A stretch of DNA of 8,058 nt. Origin: UBA6197 sp047638075 (GTDB lineage: Bacteria > Pseudomonadota > Alphaproteobacteria > Rhodobacterales > Rhodobacteraceae). Shown piece after piece: positions 1 to 7,117 of this stretch (positions are counted from its first letter, which is position 1; each line of letters begins with the position of its first letter). The stretch covers positions 1-8,058 of the forward strand of contig NZ_JBLJBV010000058.1 in assembly GCF_047638075.1 (NCBI RefSeq), in the 5' to 3' direction. A program made the position numbers and the translations under genes. Below the pieces are notes generated by a model. It had not been told where the DNA came from and ran no database searches. It was given only the letters and a program-made list of their open reading frames with translations.

Positions 1-362
1 TGGCGTAAAAAGCCGCGACACTGGCCCAGCAAAACCGTATGACTCATGGCTTCGTCGATATCGTCAAGCCGGGTTCCGGGCACCGCCAGCAGGTTGATAT
101 GGACCCGCACAAAGGCTTCGTCGATAATGTGCAGCCCGCTTTCGGGCAGTAGGTGGTGAATGTCGGCCACCCGGCCATAGGTCGAATTTTCAACCGGCAG
201 CATCGCCAGATCGGCCTTGCCTTTACGCACGGTCTCGATCGTGTCTTCAAAGGTGCGGCAGGGGATGGCCTCCATGCCGGGGCGTGCCTCGCGGCAGGCC
301 TGATGCGAATAGGCCCCCAGTTCGCCCTGAAAGGCGATGCGTCCTTTGGTCTGCGCGCTCAT
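1..362 (-). CDS. pheA: Prephenate dehydratase, 5' part (C-terminus outside window)
   Basis: This enzyme converts prephenate to phenylpyruvate by decarboxylation and dehydration in cytoplasmic phenylalanine synthesis. About 120 N-terminal residues are visible, starting at the ATG at 362-360. The reading begins MSAQTKGRIAFQGELGAYSH, the classic prephenate dehydratase opening (FQGExGAYSH). It continues with LPVENS at residues 55-60, then STYGRVADIHHLLPESGLHI and a SHTVLLGQCRGFL stretch near the window edge. There is no chorismate mutase domain ahead of it, so this is the monofunctional form usual in alphaproteobacteria rather than the enterobacterial P-protein. The catalytic TRF motif and the regulatory ACT domain would lie beyond base 1 and cannot be checked. 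A GGGGA stretch about 9-10 bases before the ATG can serve as ribosome binding site. The gene is divergent from cycM. Family assignment is secure. Confidence 0.95.
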   Translation of the reverse strand, partial: MSAQTKGRIAFQGELGAYSHQACREARPGMEAIPCRTFEDTIETVRKGKADLAMLPVENSTYGRVADIHHLLPESGLHIIDEAFVRVHINLLAVPGTRLDDIDEAMSHTVLLGQCRGFLR

Positions 363-612
363 CAGTCTTGATCCCCGTGTATCGCCCCGGATCGGGCCCC
401 TGCACGGGTGTCTATACCGGGGCCGGGGCCAGTTAAAGCCAAGAGGTGCGGCCAAGGGCGCAAGGCCAGCCGAGCGCGGCATCTACGACACATCGAGGGG
501 TTTTGGCAGCGGATGCGGCGCGATTAGCGCATAATCCGGGTAACTATGCCTTGAAAACTACTGATGGAAACGGGTAGATGCGCCAACTGGACAGCCACAT
601 CAGGGAAGAGCC
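363..612. other. Divergent pheA-cycM intergenic region
   Basis: These 250 bases separate the starts of pheA (leftward) and cycM (rightward), so both promoters should lie here. No convincing sigma-70 pair was found. TTGAAA (551-556) followed 18 bases later by TAGATG (575-580) is one weak candidate for cycM. CATAAT (530-535) is a good -10 match, but the nearest -35-like TTGGCA (503-508) is 21 bases away, which is too far. The half near pheA is very GC-rich and carries a nested inverted repeat, listed separately. Open frames across this region have no recognisable protein and no good ribosome binding site, so no gene is called. Confidence 0.6.
374..408 (-). promoter_or_regulatory. Nested inverted repeat in the pheA leader
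   Basis: On the plus strand CCCGTG (374-379) pairs with CACGGG (403-408), and the enclosed segment contains a second small palindrome, CCCGGATCGGG. In the pheA transcript this structure would sit about 12 bases ahead of the start codon and would include part of the likely ribosome binding site (GGGGA). It could lower or tune translation, but the outer stem is only six pairs with a loop of over 20 bases, and the region is GC-rich, so chance is a real alternative. No Phe-rich leader peptide was seen. Confidence 0.3.
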
Positions 613-1212
613 ATGTTCAACACGATGAACCTTACCAAAGCCGTAGGCGCCATTTTGGGCGCGACCTTGTTTCTTCTACTGGGGAACTGGGTGGCATCGT
701 CGCTTTATTCGATTGGCACCACTGAGCATGGCGAAGTGATCGCCGAGGCTCCGGCTGCCGATTCAGCGGAAACCCAGGTGGCGGATGCCGAAGAGGAACC
801 CGCCGCAGAGGAACCCGCCGCAGAGGAAACGGTTGCAGAAGAAACGGCCGCAGACACCGCCGCTGCAGACACAACCGCCGATGCGGGTGATGCCGTGGTT
901 GCCGCTGCTGGTGACGCAGAGCTGGGTGCCAAGGTTTTTGGCAAATGCAAGGCCTGCCACAAGATTGATGGCAAGAACGCCACCGGCCCGCATCTGAACG
1001 GTGTTGTGGGGCGCCCGATTGCCTCGGTTGAGGACTTCAAATATTCCGACGCGATGTCGGGCCATGGTGGCGATTGGACGCCCGAGGTTCTGGACGCCTA
1101 TCTGACCAAACCCAAAGATTACATTCCGGGCAACAAGATGTCTTTCGCGGGCCTCAAGAAACCCGAAGACCGCGCCAACCTGATTGCGTATCTGGAAAGC
1201 CTGGACGGCTGA
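613..1212 (+). CDS. cycM: Membrane-anchored cytochrome c (c552 / cytochrome cy type)
   Basis: This 199-residue protein is a monohaem electron carrier tethered to the periplasmic face of the membrane, and it passes electrons from the bc1 complex to a terminal oxidase. Residues 9-32 form an uncleaved hydrophobic anchor. Residues 40-98 form an Ala/Glu/Asp-rich flexible tether with four EE(P/T)xA repeats (61-80). A class I cytochrome c domain follows: CKACH at 112-116 binds haem (Cys112, Cys115, axial His116), then GPHLNGVVGR, and Met176 in NKMSFAG is the likely sixth ligand. The N-terminus (MFNTMNLTKA) and haem domain closely resemble Paracoccus denitrificans CycM; Rhodobacter CycY is the related name. 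AGGGA at 602-606 lies six bases before the ATG and fixes the start. The tether is longer than I recall for Paracoccus CycM (about 176 residues). A strong terminator follows directly, so the gene is probably monocistronic. Confidence 0.93.
   Translation: MFNTMNLTKAVGAILGATLFLLLGNWVASSLYSIGTTEHGEVIAEAPAADSAETQVADAEEEPAAEEPAAEETVAEETAADTAAADTTADAGDAVVAAAGDAELGAKVFGKCKACHKIDGKNATGPHLNGVVGRPIASVEDFKYSDAMSGHGGDWTPEVLDAYLTKPKDYIPGNKMSFAGLKKPEDRANLIAYLESLDG
793..852 (+). repeat. Four tandem 15-base repeats in the cytochrome tether
   Basis: Copies start at 793, 808, 823 and 838. The first two are identical (GAGGAACCCGCCGCA) and the last two have diverged at several bases. Each unit is a multiple of three and in frame, encoding EEPAA, EEPAA, EETVA and EETAA (residues 61-80). 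The two exact copies suggest a fairly recent duplication by slippage, which would change tether length without breaking the gene. Confidence 0.85.
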
Positions 1213-1231
1213 TCCGCCTGAAATCTGCAAG

Positions 1232-1260
1232 AAAGGCCGTGCCAAAAGGCGCGGCCTTTT
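1232..1260 (+). terminator. Rho-independent terminator after cycM
   Basis: AAAGGCCGTGCC (1232-1243) pairs with GGCGCGGCCTTT (1248-1259) around an AAAA loop. The stem is 12 pairs with a single G-U wobble and runs into TTTT (1257-1260). It begins 19 bases after the cycM stop codon. It should separate cycM from the yej operon downstream. The T tract is short, but the stem is strong. Confidence 0.88.
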
Positions 1261-1375
1261 CGCATTTTGCCCTTTTCACGCAATCGCAACTTGAAGCCGG
1301 GCCGCTTGGCCCGTTAGCTAAGCCGGTAAAGACGCGCGGTTGAAGACGCACCTGTGTGCGCGAGGGAGGCAGCGG
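1261..1375 (+). promoter_or_regulatory. Leader / presumed promoter region of the yej operon
   Basis: Since a terminator closes cycM, the yej operon promoter should lie here. TTGAAG (1291-1296) resembles a -35 box, but what stands 17 bases later (TTAGCT, 1314-1319) is a poor -10. Three small symmetric elements are present: a perfect hairpin CGGGCC-GCTT-GGCCCG (1298-1313), the palindrome TTAGCTAA (1314-1321) directly abutting it, and CGCAC-CTGT-GTGCG (1347-1360) just ahead of the ribosome binding site. The first hairpin lacks a T run, so it is not a standard terminator. No known operator was recognised. Confidence 0.4.
1364..1369 (+). promoter_or_regulatory. Ribosome binding site that sets the yejA start
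   Basis: GGGAGG ends six bases before the ATG at 1376, an ideal spacing. This favours that ATG over an in-frame TTG at 1340, which lies upstream of the site, and over a second ATG at 1382, which is 12 bases away. Confidence 0.8.
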
Positions 1376-3238
1376 ATGGCGATGACAAAAGGTTTTGCAG
1401 GGATACGGGCGGCGATACTGGCCCTGACGGTTGGGCTGATCCTTCCTGTGGGGGGGCGCGCCGAAGAGGCGCTGATCCATAGTCACGGCATCTCAACCTT
1501 TGGTGATCTGCACTATGGCCCGGATTTTACGCATCTGGATTACGTCAACCCCGATGCGCTGAAGGGCGGCGAAATCTCGGTTTGGACGATGGGCGGGTTT
1601 GACAGCTATAACCCCTATACGCTGAAGGGCCGCGCGGCGGCGCTGTCGTCTGGGGTGCATGAAACCTTGCTGGCGGGCACTGCCGATGAAATTGGCGCGG
1701 CCTACGGGCTGCTGGCCGAAAGCCTTGAATACCCCGAAAGCCGCGACTGGGTGGTCTTTACCCTGCGCGAGGGTGCGAAGTTTTCGGACGGGAGCGCCGT
1801 TACCGCCGATGATGTGCTCTTTTCATACGAGATCTTGCGCGACAAGGGCCTGTCCAGTTTTCGCGGGGTGATCGTGCAGATGATCGCCAGCGCCGAGGTG
1901 ATTGATGCGCGCCACATCAAATTCATCTTCACCCCCAACTATCCGCGCCGCGACGTGATTCAGGCGGCGGGCGGATTGCCGATATTTTCCAAGGCCGAAT
2001 ATATCGCCACCGGCCGTGATCTGGAAGACAGCAGCGATACGCCGTTTCTGGGGTCTGGCCCCTATGTCTTTGACAGCGCCGACAGCGGGCGCCGCGTGGT
2101 CTGGCGGCGCAACCCCGATTATTGGGGCGCGGATCTGCCGATCAACCGGGGCCGCAACAACTTTGACAAGATCCGGGTCGAGTATTTCGGCGATTATCAG
2201 GCGGCATTCGAGGGGTTCAAGGCGGGGGCCTACACGTTCCGCGATGAGGCCTCTTCGCTGATCTGGGCCACGAGCTATGACTTTCCGGCGCTGACCAAGG
2301 GCTGGGTGATCAAGGATGAATTGCCGAATGGGGCGATTGCCTCGGGGCAGGCATTCGCCATCAACCTGCGCCGCGACAGGTTTCAAGATATCCGGGTGCG
2401 AGAGGCGCTGGGCCTGATGTTCAATTTTGAATGGTCCAATGAAACCCTGTTTTACGGGCTTTACACGCGCACTAATTCGTTTTGGGACAATTCGGAACTG
2501 GCGGCGACCGGCACCCCCGGCGCGGACGAGCTCGCCCTGCTGGAACCCCTAGCCGGGCAGCTGCCAAAGGGTGTGCTGACCGACGAGGTGGTGATTGCGC
2601 CGGTGTCGGGCCAGCGGCAGTTGGACCGCAATAACCTGCGCAAGGCCGCAGCCCTTCTGGACGAGGCGGGCTGGCCGGTGGGCAATGACGGTATCCGCCG
2701 CAATGAGCGCGGTGAAACCCTGCGCGTCGAGATCCTGAACGACAGCCAGACCTTTGACCGTGTGGTGAACCCCTATGTCGAAAACCTGCGGCAGTTGGGT
2801 CTGGACGCGGTGCACAGCCGGGTGGATGACGCGCAATATACCAACCGTCAGCGCAGCCATGACTTTGACATCATCACCGCGCAACTGGGGCAGGAATACA
2901 TTCCCGGTTCGGGGTTGCAGCAATATTTCGGCTCGGGGTCGGTGAATGACACGTTCAACGCGATGGGGCTGGCCGATCCGGCGGTGGATGCGCTGATCAG
3001 CAAGGTTGAGGGTGCCAAGACCCGCGCCGAGATGACCGTGGCTGTTCACGCGCTGGACCGGGTGTTGCGGGCGCTGAAATTCTGGGTGCCGCAGTGGTAT
3101 AAGCCCAGCTTTACGATCGCCTATTATGACATGTATGAACACCCCGAAAAGCTGCCCCCCTATGCGCTGGGCCAGTTGGATTTCTGGTGGTATAACGCCG
3201 AAAAGGCAGAAAAACTGAAAGCCGCGGGCGCGTTCTGA
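1376..3238 (+). CDS. yejA: Periplasmic peptide-binding protein of the YejABEF importer
   Basis: This 620-residue family 5 extracellular solute-binding protein captures peptides in the periplasm and delivers them to the YejB-YejE-YejF complex. Residues 1-29 form a Sec signal peptide: basic start, hydrophobic stretch (IRAAILALTVGLILPV), and a probable cut after GRA at Ala29. There is no lipobox cysteine, and the protein contains no cysteine at all. Family landmarks in order are SYNPYTLKG near residue 77, the signature LREGAKFSDGSAVTADDVLF around 120-139, then GSGPYVF and RRNPDYWG. Length agrees with the family (E. coli YejA is about 604). It is the first gene of the operon, 31 bases before yejB. 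Homologues bind oligopeptides, microcin C or, for Agrobacterium YepA, muropeptides. The ligand here is unknown. The family call rests on sequence and on the complete yejABEF order. Confidence 0.92.
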   Translation: MAMTKGFAGIRAAILALTVGLILPVGGRAEEALIHSHGISTFGDLHYGPDFTHLDYVNPDALKGGEISVWTMGGFDSYNPYTLKGRAAALSSGVHETLLAGTADEIGAAYGLLAESLEYPESRDWVVFTLREGAKFSDGSAVTADDVLFSYEILRDKGLSSFRGVIVQMIASAEVIDARHIKFIFTPNYPRRDVIQAAGGLPIFSKAEYIATGRDLEDSSDTPFLGSGPYVFDSADSGRRVVWRRNPDYWGADLPINRGRNNFDKIRVEYFGDYQAAFEGFKAGAYTFRDEASSLIWATSYDFPALTKGWVIKDELPNGAIASGQAFAINLRRDRFQDIRVREALGLMFNFEWSNETLFYGLYTRTNSFWDNSELAATGTPGADELALLEPLAGQLPKGVLTDEVVIAPVSGQRQLDRNNLRKAAALLDEAGWPVGNDGIRRNERGETLRVEILNDSQTFDRVVNPYVENLRQLGLDAVHSRVDDAQYTNRQRSHDFDIITAQLGQEYIPGSGLQQYFGSGSVNDTFNAMGLADPAVDALISKVEGAKTRAEMTVAVHALDRVLRALKFWVPQWYKPSFTIAYYDMYEHPEKLPPYALGQLDFWWYNAEKAEKLKAAGAF

Positions 3239-3269
3239 TCCCGGGCCAAAAAGAGCAGGAAAGCCGTAT

Positions 3270-4427
3270 ATGGGCGCCTATATCCTCAGGCGAATGCTTC
3301 TGATCATCCCCACGTTGATCGGGATCATGATCGTGAACTTCACGCTGACGCAGTTTGTGCCCGGCGGGCCGATTGAACAGATCATCGCGCAGATGGAGGG
3401 CGAAACCGACGTGTTTCGCAACATCTCGGGCGGTGGTGACGCGGGCGCGCAGGGCGGTGGCGGGGTCAGCGAAGACCGCTATATGGGTGCGCGTGGATTG
3501 CCGCCGGAAATGCTGGATGCGCTTGAGGTGCAGATGGGCTTTGCCCGCATCACCTGCCCCGAGGGCACGACCGGCCCCGTCAGCCTGAAAACCCCCGGCT
3601 GCGGCAAGGAACCGATCCCCGCAGCCGAGCGGTTCTTCATCATGATGGGGAACTACCTGCGCTTTGACTTTGGCCAAAGCTTTTTCCGCTCGACCGGGGT
3701 GATTGATCTGGTGCTTGAAAAAATGCCGGTGTCGATCACGCTGGGGCTTTGGTCGACGCTTCTGGCCTATCTCATCTCGATCCCGTTGGGCATTCGTAAG
3801 GCGGTCAAGGACGGGACGGCGTTCGATACCTGGACCTCTGGGGTGATTATCGTCGGCTATGCGATACCGGGGTTTTTGTTTGCGGTTCTGCTGATGGTGC
3901 TGTTTGCGGGCGGGTCATATTGGAAGGTGTTTCCGCTGCGCGGGTTGACCAGTGAAAACTGGTCCGATCTGACGCTATGGGGCAAGGCGCTGGACTACCT
4001 GTGGCATATCACGCTGCCGGTGGTTGCCTCGACGATTGCCAGTTTCGCCACGCTGACGCTTTTGACCAAGAACTCGTTTCTGGATGAGGTCAACAAGCAA
4101 TACGTGATGACCGCCCGCGCCAAGGGCCTGTCGGAACGCGCGGTGCTATATGGTCATGTCTTTCGCAACGCGATGCTGATTGTGATTGCCGGGTTTCCCA
4201 GCCTGTTTCTGGGCGTGTTCTTTGGCGCCTCGATCATCATCGAGACGATCTTTTCGCTGGACGGCCTGGGGCGGCTGGGGTTTGAGGCCACGGTCGCGCG
4301 CGATTATCCGGTCATCTTCGGCACGCTTTACGTCTTTGGGCTGATGGGGCTGGTGGTCGGGATTCTGTCGGACATGATGTATGTCTTTGTCGATCCGCGG
4401 ATTGATTTTGAGCGGAGGGCAGGCTGA
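3270..4427 (+). CDS. yejB: Inner-membrane permease of the YejABEF peptide importer
   Basis: This 385-residue permease forms half of the transmembrane channel, paired with YejE. It opens MGAYILRRML and has about six membrane segments (roughly 9-29, 152-175, 190-213, 245-266, 303-327, 346-373). A long periplasmic loop lies between the first two. The cytoplasmic EAA loop that docks on the ATPase is at about 278-302 (TARAKGLSERAVLYGHVFRN). Several stretches (SITLGLWSTL, SIPLGIRKAV, LTKNSFLDEV, DPRIDFE) are characteristic of YejB. The protein is about 20 residues longer than I recall for E. coli YejB. Much of the excess is an insertion near 92-117 holding Cys96 and Cys111, the only cysteines in the protein. 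A glycine-rich stretch (54-65) precedes it. AGGA at 3257-3260 is a fair ribosome binding site. The stop codon overlaps the yejE start by one base. Confidence 0.94.
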   Translation: MGAYILRRMLLIIPTLIGIMIVNFTLTQFVPGGPIEQIIAQMEGETDVFRNISGGGDAGAQGGGGVSEDRYMGARGLPPEMLDALEVQMGFARITCPEGTTGPVSLKTPGCGKEPIPAAERFFIMMGNYLRFDFGQSFFRSTGVIDLVLEKMPVSITLGLWSTLLAYLISIPLGIRKAVKDGTAFDTWTSGVIIVGYAIPGFLFAVLLMVLFAGGSYWKVFPLRGLTSENWSDLTLWGKALDYLWHITLPVVASTIASFATLTLLTKNSFLDEVNKQYVMTARAKGLSERAVLYGHVFRNAMLIVIAGFPSLFLGVFFGASIIIETIFSLDGLGRLGFEATVARDYPVIFGTLYVFGLMGLVVGILSDMMYVFVDPRIDFERRAG

Positions 4428-5530
4428 TGGCGCTTTCGCCGCTGAACGCGCGCCGCTGGCGCAATTTCAAGACCAACCGGCGGGCGTTCTGGTCGCTGTG
4501 GGTGTTTTTGCTGCTGTTCACGATGTCGCTGTTTGCCGAGATGCTGGCCAATGACAAACCGATCATTGTCAGCTACCGCGGCGATCTGTTCTTTCCCGCC
4601 TACCGCTTTTACCCCGAAACCGCCTTTGGCGGCGATTTTCGCACCGAAGCGATTTACCGGGACGAGGCTGTGCAATGCCTGATCCGCACCGGCGGGCGTC
4701 AGGAGTGTTGGGACGACCCCGAGGCGGTGATCAAAGAGGCCAAAGGCGGCACCGTTTCCGGTGAGCCGATCGAGCGGGGCTGGATGATCTGGCCGCCGAT
4801 CCCCTACCACTACCGCACGATCAACAATGTCGGCACAGCGCCCTCGGCCCCCGATGCGCGCCATATTCTGGGCACCGATGACACCGCCCGCGATGTGGCG
4901 GCGCGGGTGATTTACGGCTTTCGGACCTCGATCCTGTTCACGCTGATCGTGACCACGTCGGCCAGCGTGATCGGCATTACCGCCGGCGCGATTCAGGGCT
5001 ATTTCGGCGGCCGGACCGATCTGATCTTTCAGCGCGTGCTGGAGATCTGGGGCTCTACCCCGTCGCTTTACGTCATCATCATCCTGTTTGCGATTCTGGG
5101 GCGCAGTTTTTGGCTGCTGGTGGGGGTGTCGATCCTGTTTGGCTGGCCCGCGCTGGTGGGGGTGGTGCGCGCCGAATTCCTGCGGGCGCGCAACTTTGAA
5201 TATGTCCGCGCGGCGCGGGCGCTGGGGGTTTCGGACCGGGTGATCATGTTCCGCCATATTCTGCCGAATGCGATGGTGGCCACGCTGACGCTGCTGCCGT
5301 TTGCGGTGACCGGCACCATCGCGGCGCTGGCCTCGCTTGACTATCTGGGCTACGGGCTGCCCTCATCGGCGCCGTCGCTGGGCGAATTGGCGTTGCAGGC
5401 CAAGCAGAACCTGCAAGCGCCCTGGCTGGCGTTTTCGGCGTTTTTCACCTTTGCGGCGATGCTGTCGCTGCTGGTTTTCATCTTTGAGGGTGTCCGCGAC
5501 GCCTTTGACCCCAGAAAGACGTTCAAATGA
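4427..5530 (+). CDS. yejE: Second inner-membrane permease of the YejABEF peptide importer
   Basis: This 367-residue permease is the partner of YejB. It starts MALSPLNARRWRNFKTNRRA, typical of YejE, with a first membrane segment at about 21-41 and a large periplasmic loop to about 160. Five further segments follow. The EAA loop at about 260-282 (VRAARALGVSDRVIMFRHILP) contacts YejF. LGTDDTARDVAARVIYG and SLDYLGYGLP are family landmarks. It exceeds E. coli YejE (about 341) mainly through an insertion around 80-115 containing Cys84 and Cys94, again the only cysteines in the protein. The start lies in a TGATG overlap with yejB, with GGAGGG (4414-4419) seven bases ahead. The end overlaps yejF by four bases (ATGA). 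Translational coupling is likely on both sides. Confidence 0.94.
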   Translation: MALSPLNARRWRNFKTNRRAFWSLWVFLLLFTMSLFAEMLANDKPIIVSYRGDLFFPAYRFYPETAFGGDFRTEAIYRDEAVQCLIRTGGRQECWDDPEAVIKEAKGGTVSGEPIERGWMIWPPIPYHYRTINNVGTAPSAPDARHILGTDDTARDVAARVIYGFRTSILFTLIVTTSASVIGITAGAIQGYFGGRTDLIFQRVLEIWGSTPSLYVIIILFAILGRSFWLLVGVSILFGWPALVGVVRAEFLRARNFEYVRAARALGVSDRVIMFRHILPNAMVATLTLLPFAVTGTIAALASLDYLGYGLPSSAPSLGELALQAKQNLQAPWLAFSAFFTFAAMLSLLVFIFEGVRDAFDPRKTFK

Positions 5531-7113
5531 GCACTGTTTTGAACGTTGAAAATCTGGCGGTGAATTTCCGTCAGGACGGGCGCACCATACGGGCGGTGCG
5601 GGGCGTCAGTTTCACCGTGGAAAAGGGTGAAACGGTGGCGCTGGTCGGGGAAAGCGGGTCGGGAAAATCTGTCACCGCACTGGCCACCGTGGCGCTTTTG
5701 GGGGGCAGCGCCGAGATTTCGGGCTCGATCCGGTATCTGGGGCAAGAGATGGTCGGCGCGGATGAGCCGATGTTGCGCAAGGTGCGCGGCAACGACATCA
5801 GCTTCATTTTCCAAGAGCCGATGACCAGCCTCAACCCTTTGCACACGCTGGAGCGGCAACTGGCCGAAAGCCTTGCGCTGCATCAGGGGATACATGGTGC
5901 GGCCGCGCGGGCGCGGGTGGTTGAGCTGTTGGAGAAGGTCGGCATTGATAACCCCGAACGCCGCCTTGACGACTATCCCCACCAGCTTTCGGGGGGGCAG
6001 CGGCAGCGGGTGATGATCGCGATGGCGCTGGCGAACGGCCCCGAGTTGTTGATCGCGGATGAGCCGACAACCGCGCTAGATGTGACGATTCAGGCGCAGA
6101 TACTTGATCTGCTGGCCGATCTGAAGCGCGCCGAGGGGATGAGCCTTTTGTTCATCAGCCACGACCTTGGCATCGTGCGCCGCATCGCGGATCGGGTCTG
6201 CGTGATGCAGGGCGGCGAGATTGTCGAGCAAGGCCGGGTCGAGGAAATCTTTGCCAATCCGCAGCATCCCTATACCAAAAAGCTGCTGGCCGCAGAACCG
6301 AAGGGGCAGGCGGGGCCGGTGCCCGAAGGGGCGCAGGAACTGGTCAGCACCGCGCATCTGCGCGTCTGGTTCCCGATCCAGCGTGGCCTGTTGCGCAAGA
6401 CCGTCGGCCATGTGAAGGCGGTCAATGACGCGACGATTTCGCTGCGCGCGGGGGAAACGCTGGGGATCGTGGGCGAATCCGGGTCCGGTAAAACCACGCT
6501 GGCGCTGGCGATCATGCGGCTGATCGGGTCCGAAGGGGCGATCGTTTACGCGGGGCAGGATATTTCGCGCTGGTCGCCGCGCGAATTGCGCGCCCTGCGC
6601 CGGGATATGCAGATCGTGTTTCAAGACCCGTTCGGCAGTCTTTCACCCCGGATGACGGTTGAGCAGATCATTGCCGAAGGGTTGACCGTGCATGGGGTGG
6701 AACCGGGCCGCAACCGCCGCGACATGGTGACCGAAATCATGGTGGAGGTCGGGCTCGACCCCGCGTCGATGGCGCGCTACCCGCATGAATTTTCGGGTGG
6801 CCAGCGTCAGCGCATTGCGATTGCGCGCGCGATGATCCTGCGCCCCAAGGTGGTGGTGCTGGATGAGCCGACCTCGGCGCTGGATATGACGGTGCAGGTG
6901 CAGATCGTGGATCTGCTGCGCGAACTTCAGCGCAAACACGGGCTGGCCTATCTGTTCATCAGCCATGATCTGCGCGTGGTGCGCGCGATGGCGCATCAGG
7001 TGATGGTGATGAAATCCGGCGATATCGTCGAGGCGGGCGCCGCAAGTGCGGTGTTTGACGCGCCGCAAACCGAATACACCCGCGCCCTGATGGCTGCCGC
7101 ACTGGGGAAGTGA
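5527..7113 (+). CDS. yejF: Double ABC ATPase of the YejABEF peptide importer
   Basis: This 528-residue cytoplasmic protein powers import by ATP hydrolysis and carries both nucleotide-binding domains in one chain, as is standard for YejF (about 529 in E. coli). Domain 1 has Walker A GESGSGKS (41-48), Q-loop Gln96, signature LSGGQ (154-158), Walker B LLIADE (174-179, Glu179) and switch His212. Domain 2 has GESGSGKT (316-323), Gln366, FSGGQ (422-426), VVVLDE (442-447, Glu447) and His480. All catalytic residues are intact in both halves, so both ATP sites should be active. The short oligopeptide-transporter tail NPQHPYTKKLL (244-254) follows domain 1. There is no cysteine-rich Fe-S tail of the OppD/DppD kind. 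No good ribosome binding site stands before the ATG, which overlaps the yejE stop, so translation is probably coupled. Confidence 0.96.
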   Translation: MSTVLNVENLAVNFRQDGRTIRAVRGVSFTVEKGETVALVGESGSGKSVTALATVALLGGSAEISGSIRYLGQEMVGADEPMLRKVRGNDISFIFQEPMTSLNPLHTLERQLAESLALHQGIHGAAARARVVELLEKVGIDNPERRLDDYPHQLSGGQRQRVMIAMALANGPELLIADEPTTALDVTIQAQILDLLADLKRAEGMSLLFISHDLGIVRRIADRVCVMQGGEIVEQGRVEEIFANPQHPYTKKLLAAEPKGQAGPVPEGAQELVSTAHLRVWFPIQRGLLRKTVGHVKAVNDATISLRAGETLGIVGESGSGKTTLALAIMRLIGSEGAIVYAGQDISRWSPRELRALRRDMQIVFQDPFGSLSPRMTVEQIIAEGLTVHGVEPGRNRRDMVTEIMVEVGLDPASMARYPHEFSGGQRQRIAIARAMILRPKVVVLDEPTSALDMTVQVQIVDLLRELQRKHGLAYLFISHDLRVVRAMAHQVMVMKSGDIVEAGAASAVFDAPQTEYTRALMAAALGK

Positions 7114-7117
7114 CGTC

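Noticed and set aside
418..430. CCGGGG tandem run as a possible repeat element
   Set aside because: It is two short units in a GC-rich stretch with no flanking structure. Chance is sufficient.
337..534. Plus-strand open frame reaching into the pheA-cycM gap
   Set aside because: It begins inside pheA on the opposite strand, lacks a ribosome binding site and encodes Arg/Gly-rich sequence with no recognisable protein.
763..1245. Minus-strand open frame (160 codons) opposite cycM
   Set aside because: It is a mirror of the cytochrome gene and its start lies within the terminator hairpin, so it is not a credible gene.
1340..1375. Possible N-terminal extension of YejA from a TTG codon at 1340
   Set aside because: It would place 12 extra residues, including basic ones and a cysteine, ahead of a clear signal peptide, and it lies upstream of an ideal ribosome binding site for the ATG at 1376.
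1823..2386. Minus-strand open frame (187 codons) opposite yejA
   Set aside because: It lies wholly within the yejA coding region and has no family features. It is explained by GC bias at third codon positions.
3239..3269. Possible terminator or promoter in the yejA-yejB gap
   Set aside because: The 31-base gap holds a ribosome binding site but no stem with a T run and no -35/-10 pair, so the genes are taken as one transcript.
3111..3677. Minus-strand open frame (188 codons) opposite the yejA end and yejB start
   Set aside because: It runs across two well-supported genes on the other strand and the junction between them, and shows no known motif.
4328..5257. Long open frame (309 codons) on the minus strand opposite yejE
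   Set aside because: It is antisense to a strongly conserved permease. Its product is His/Arg/Pro-rich low-complexity sequence with no recognisable domain, as expected for a mirror frame in GC-rich DNA.
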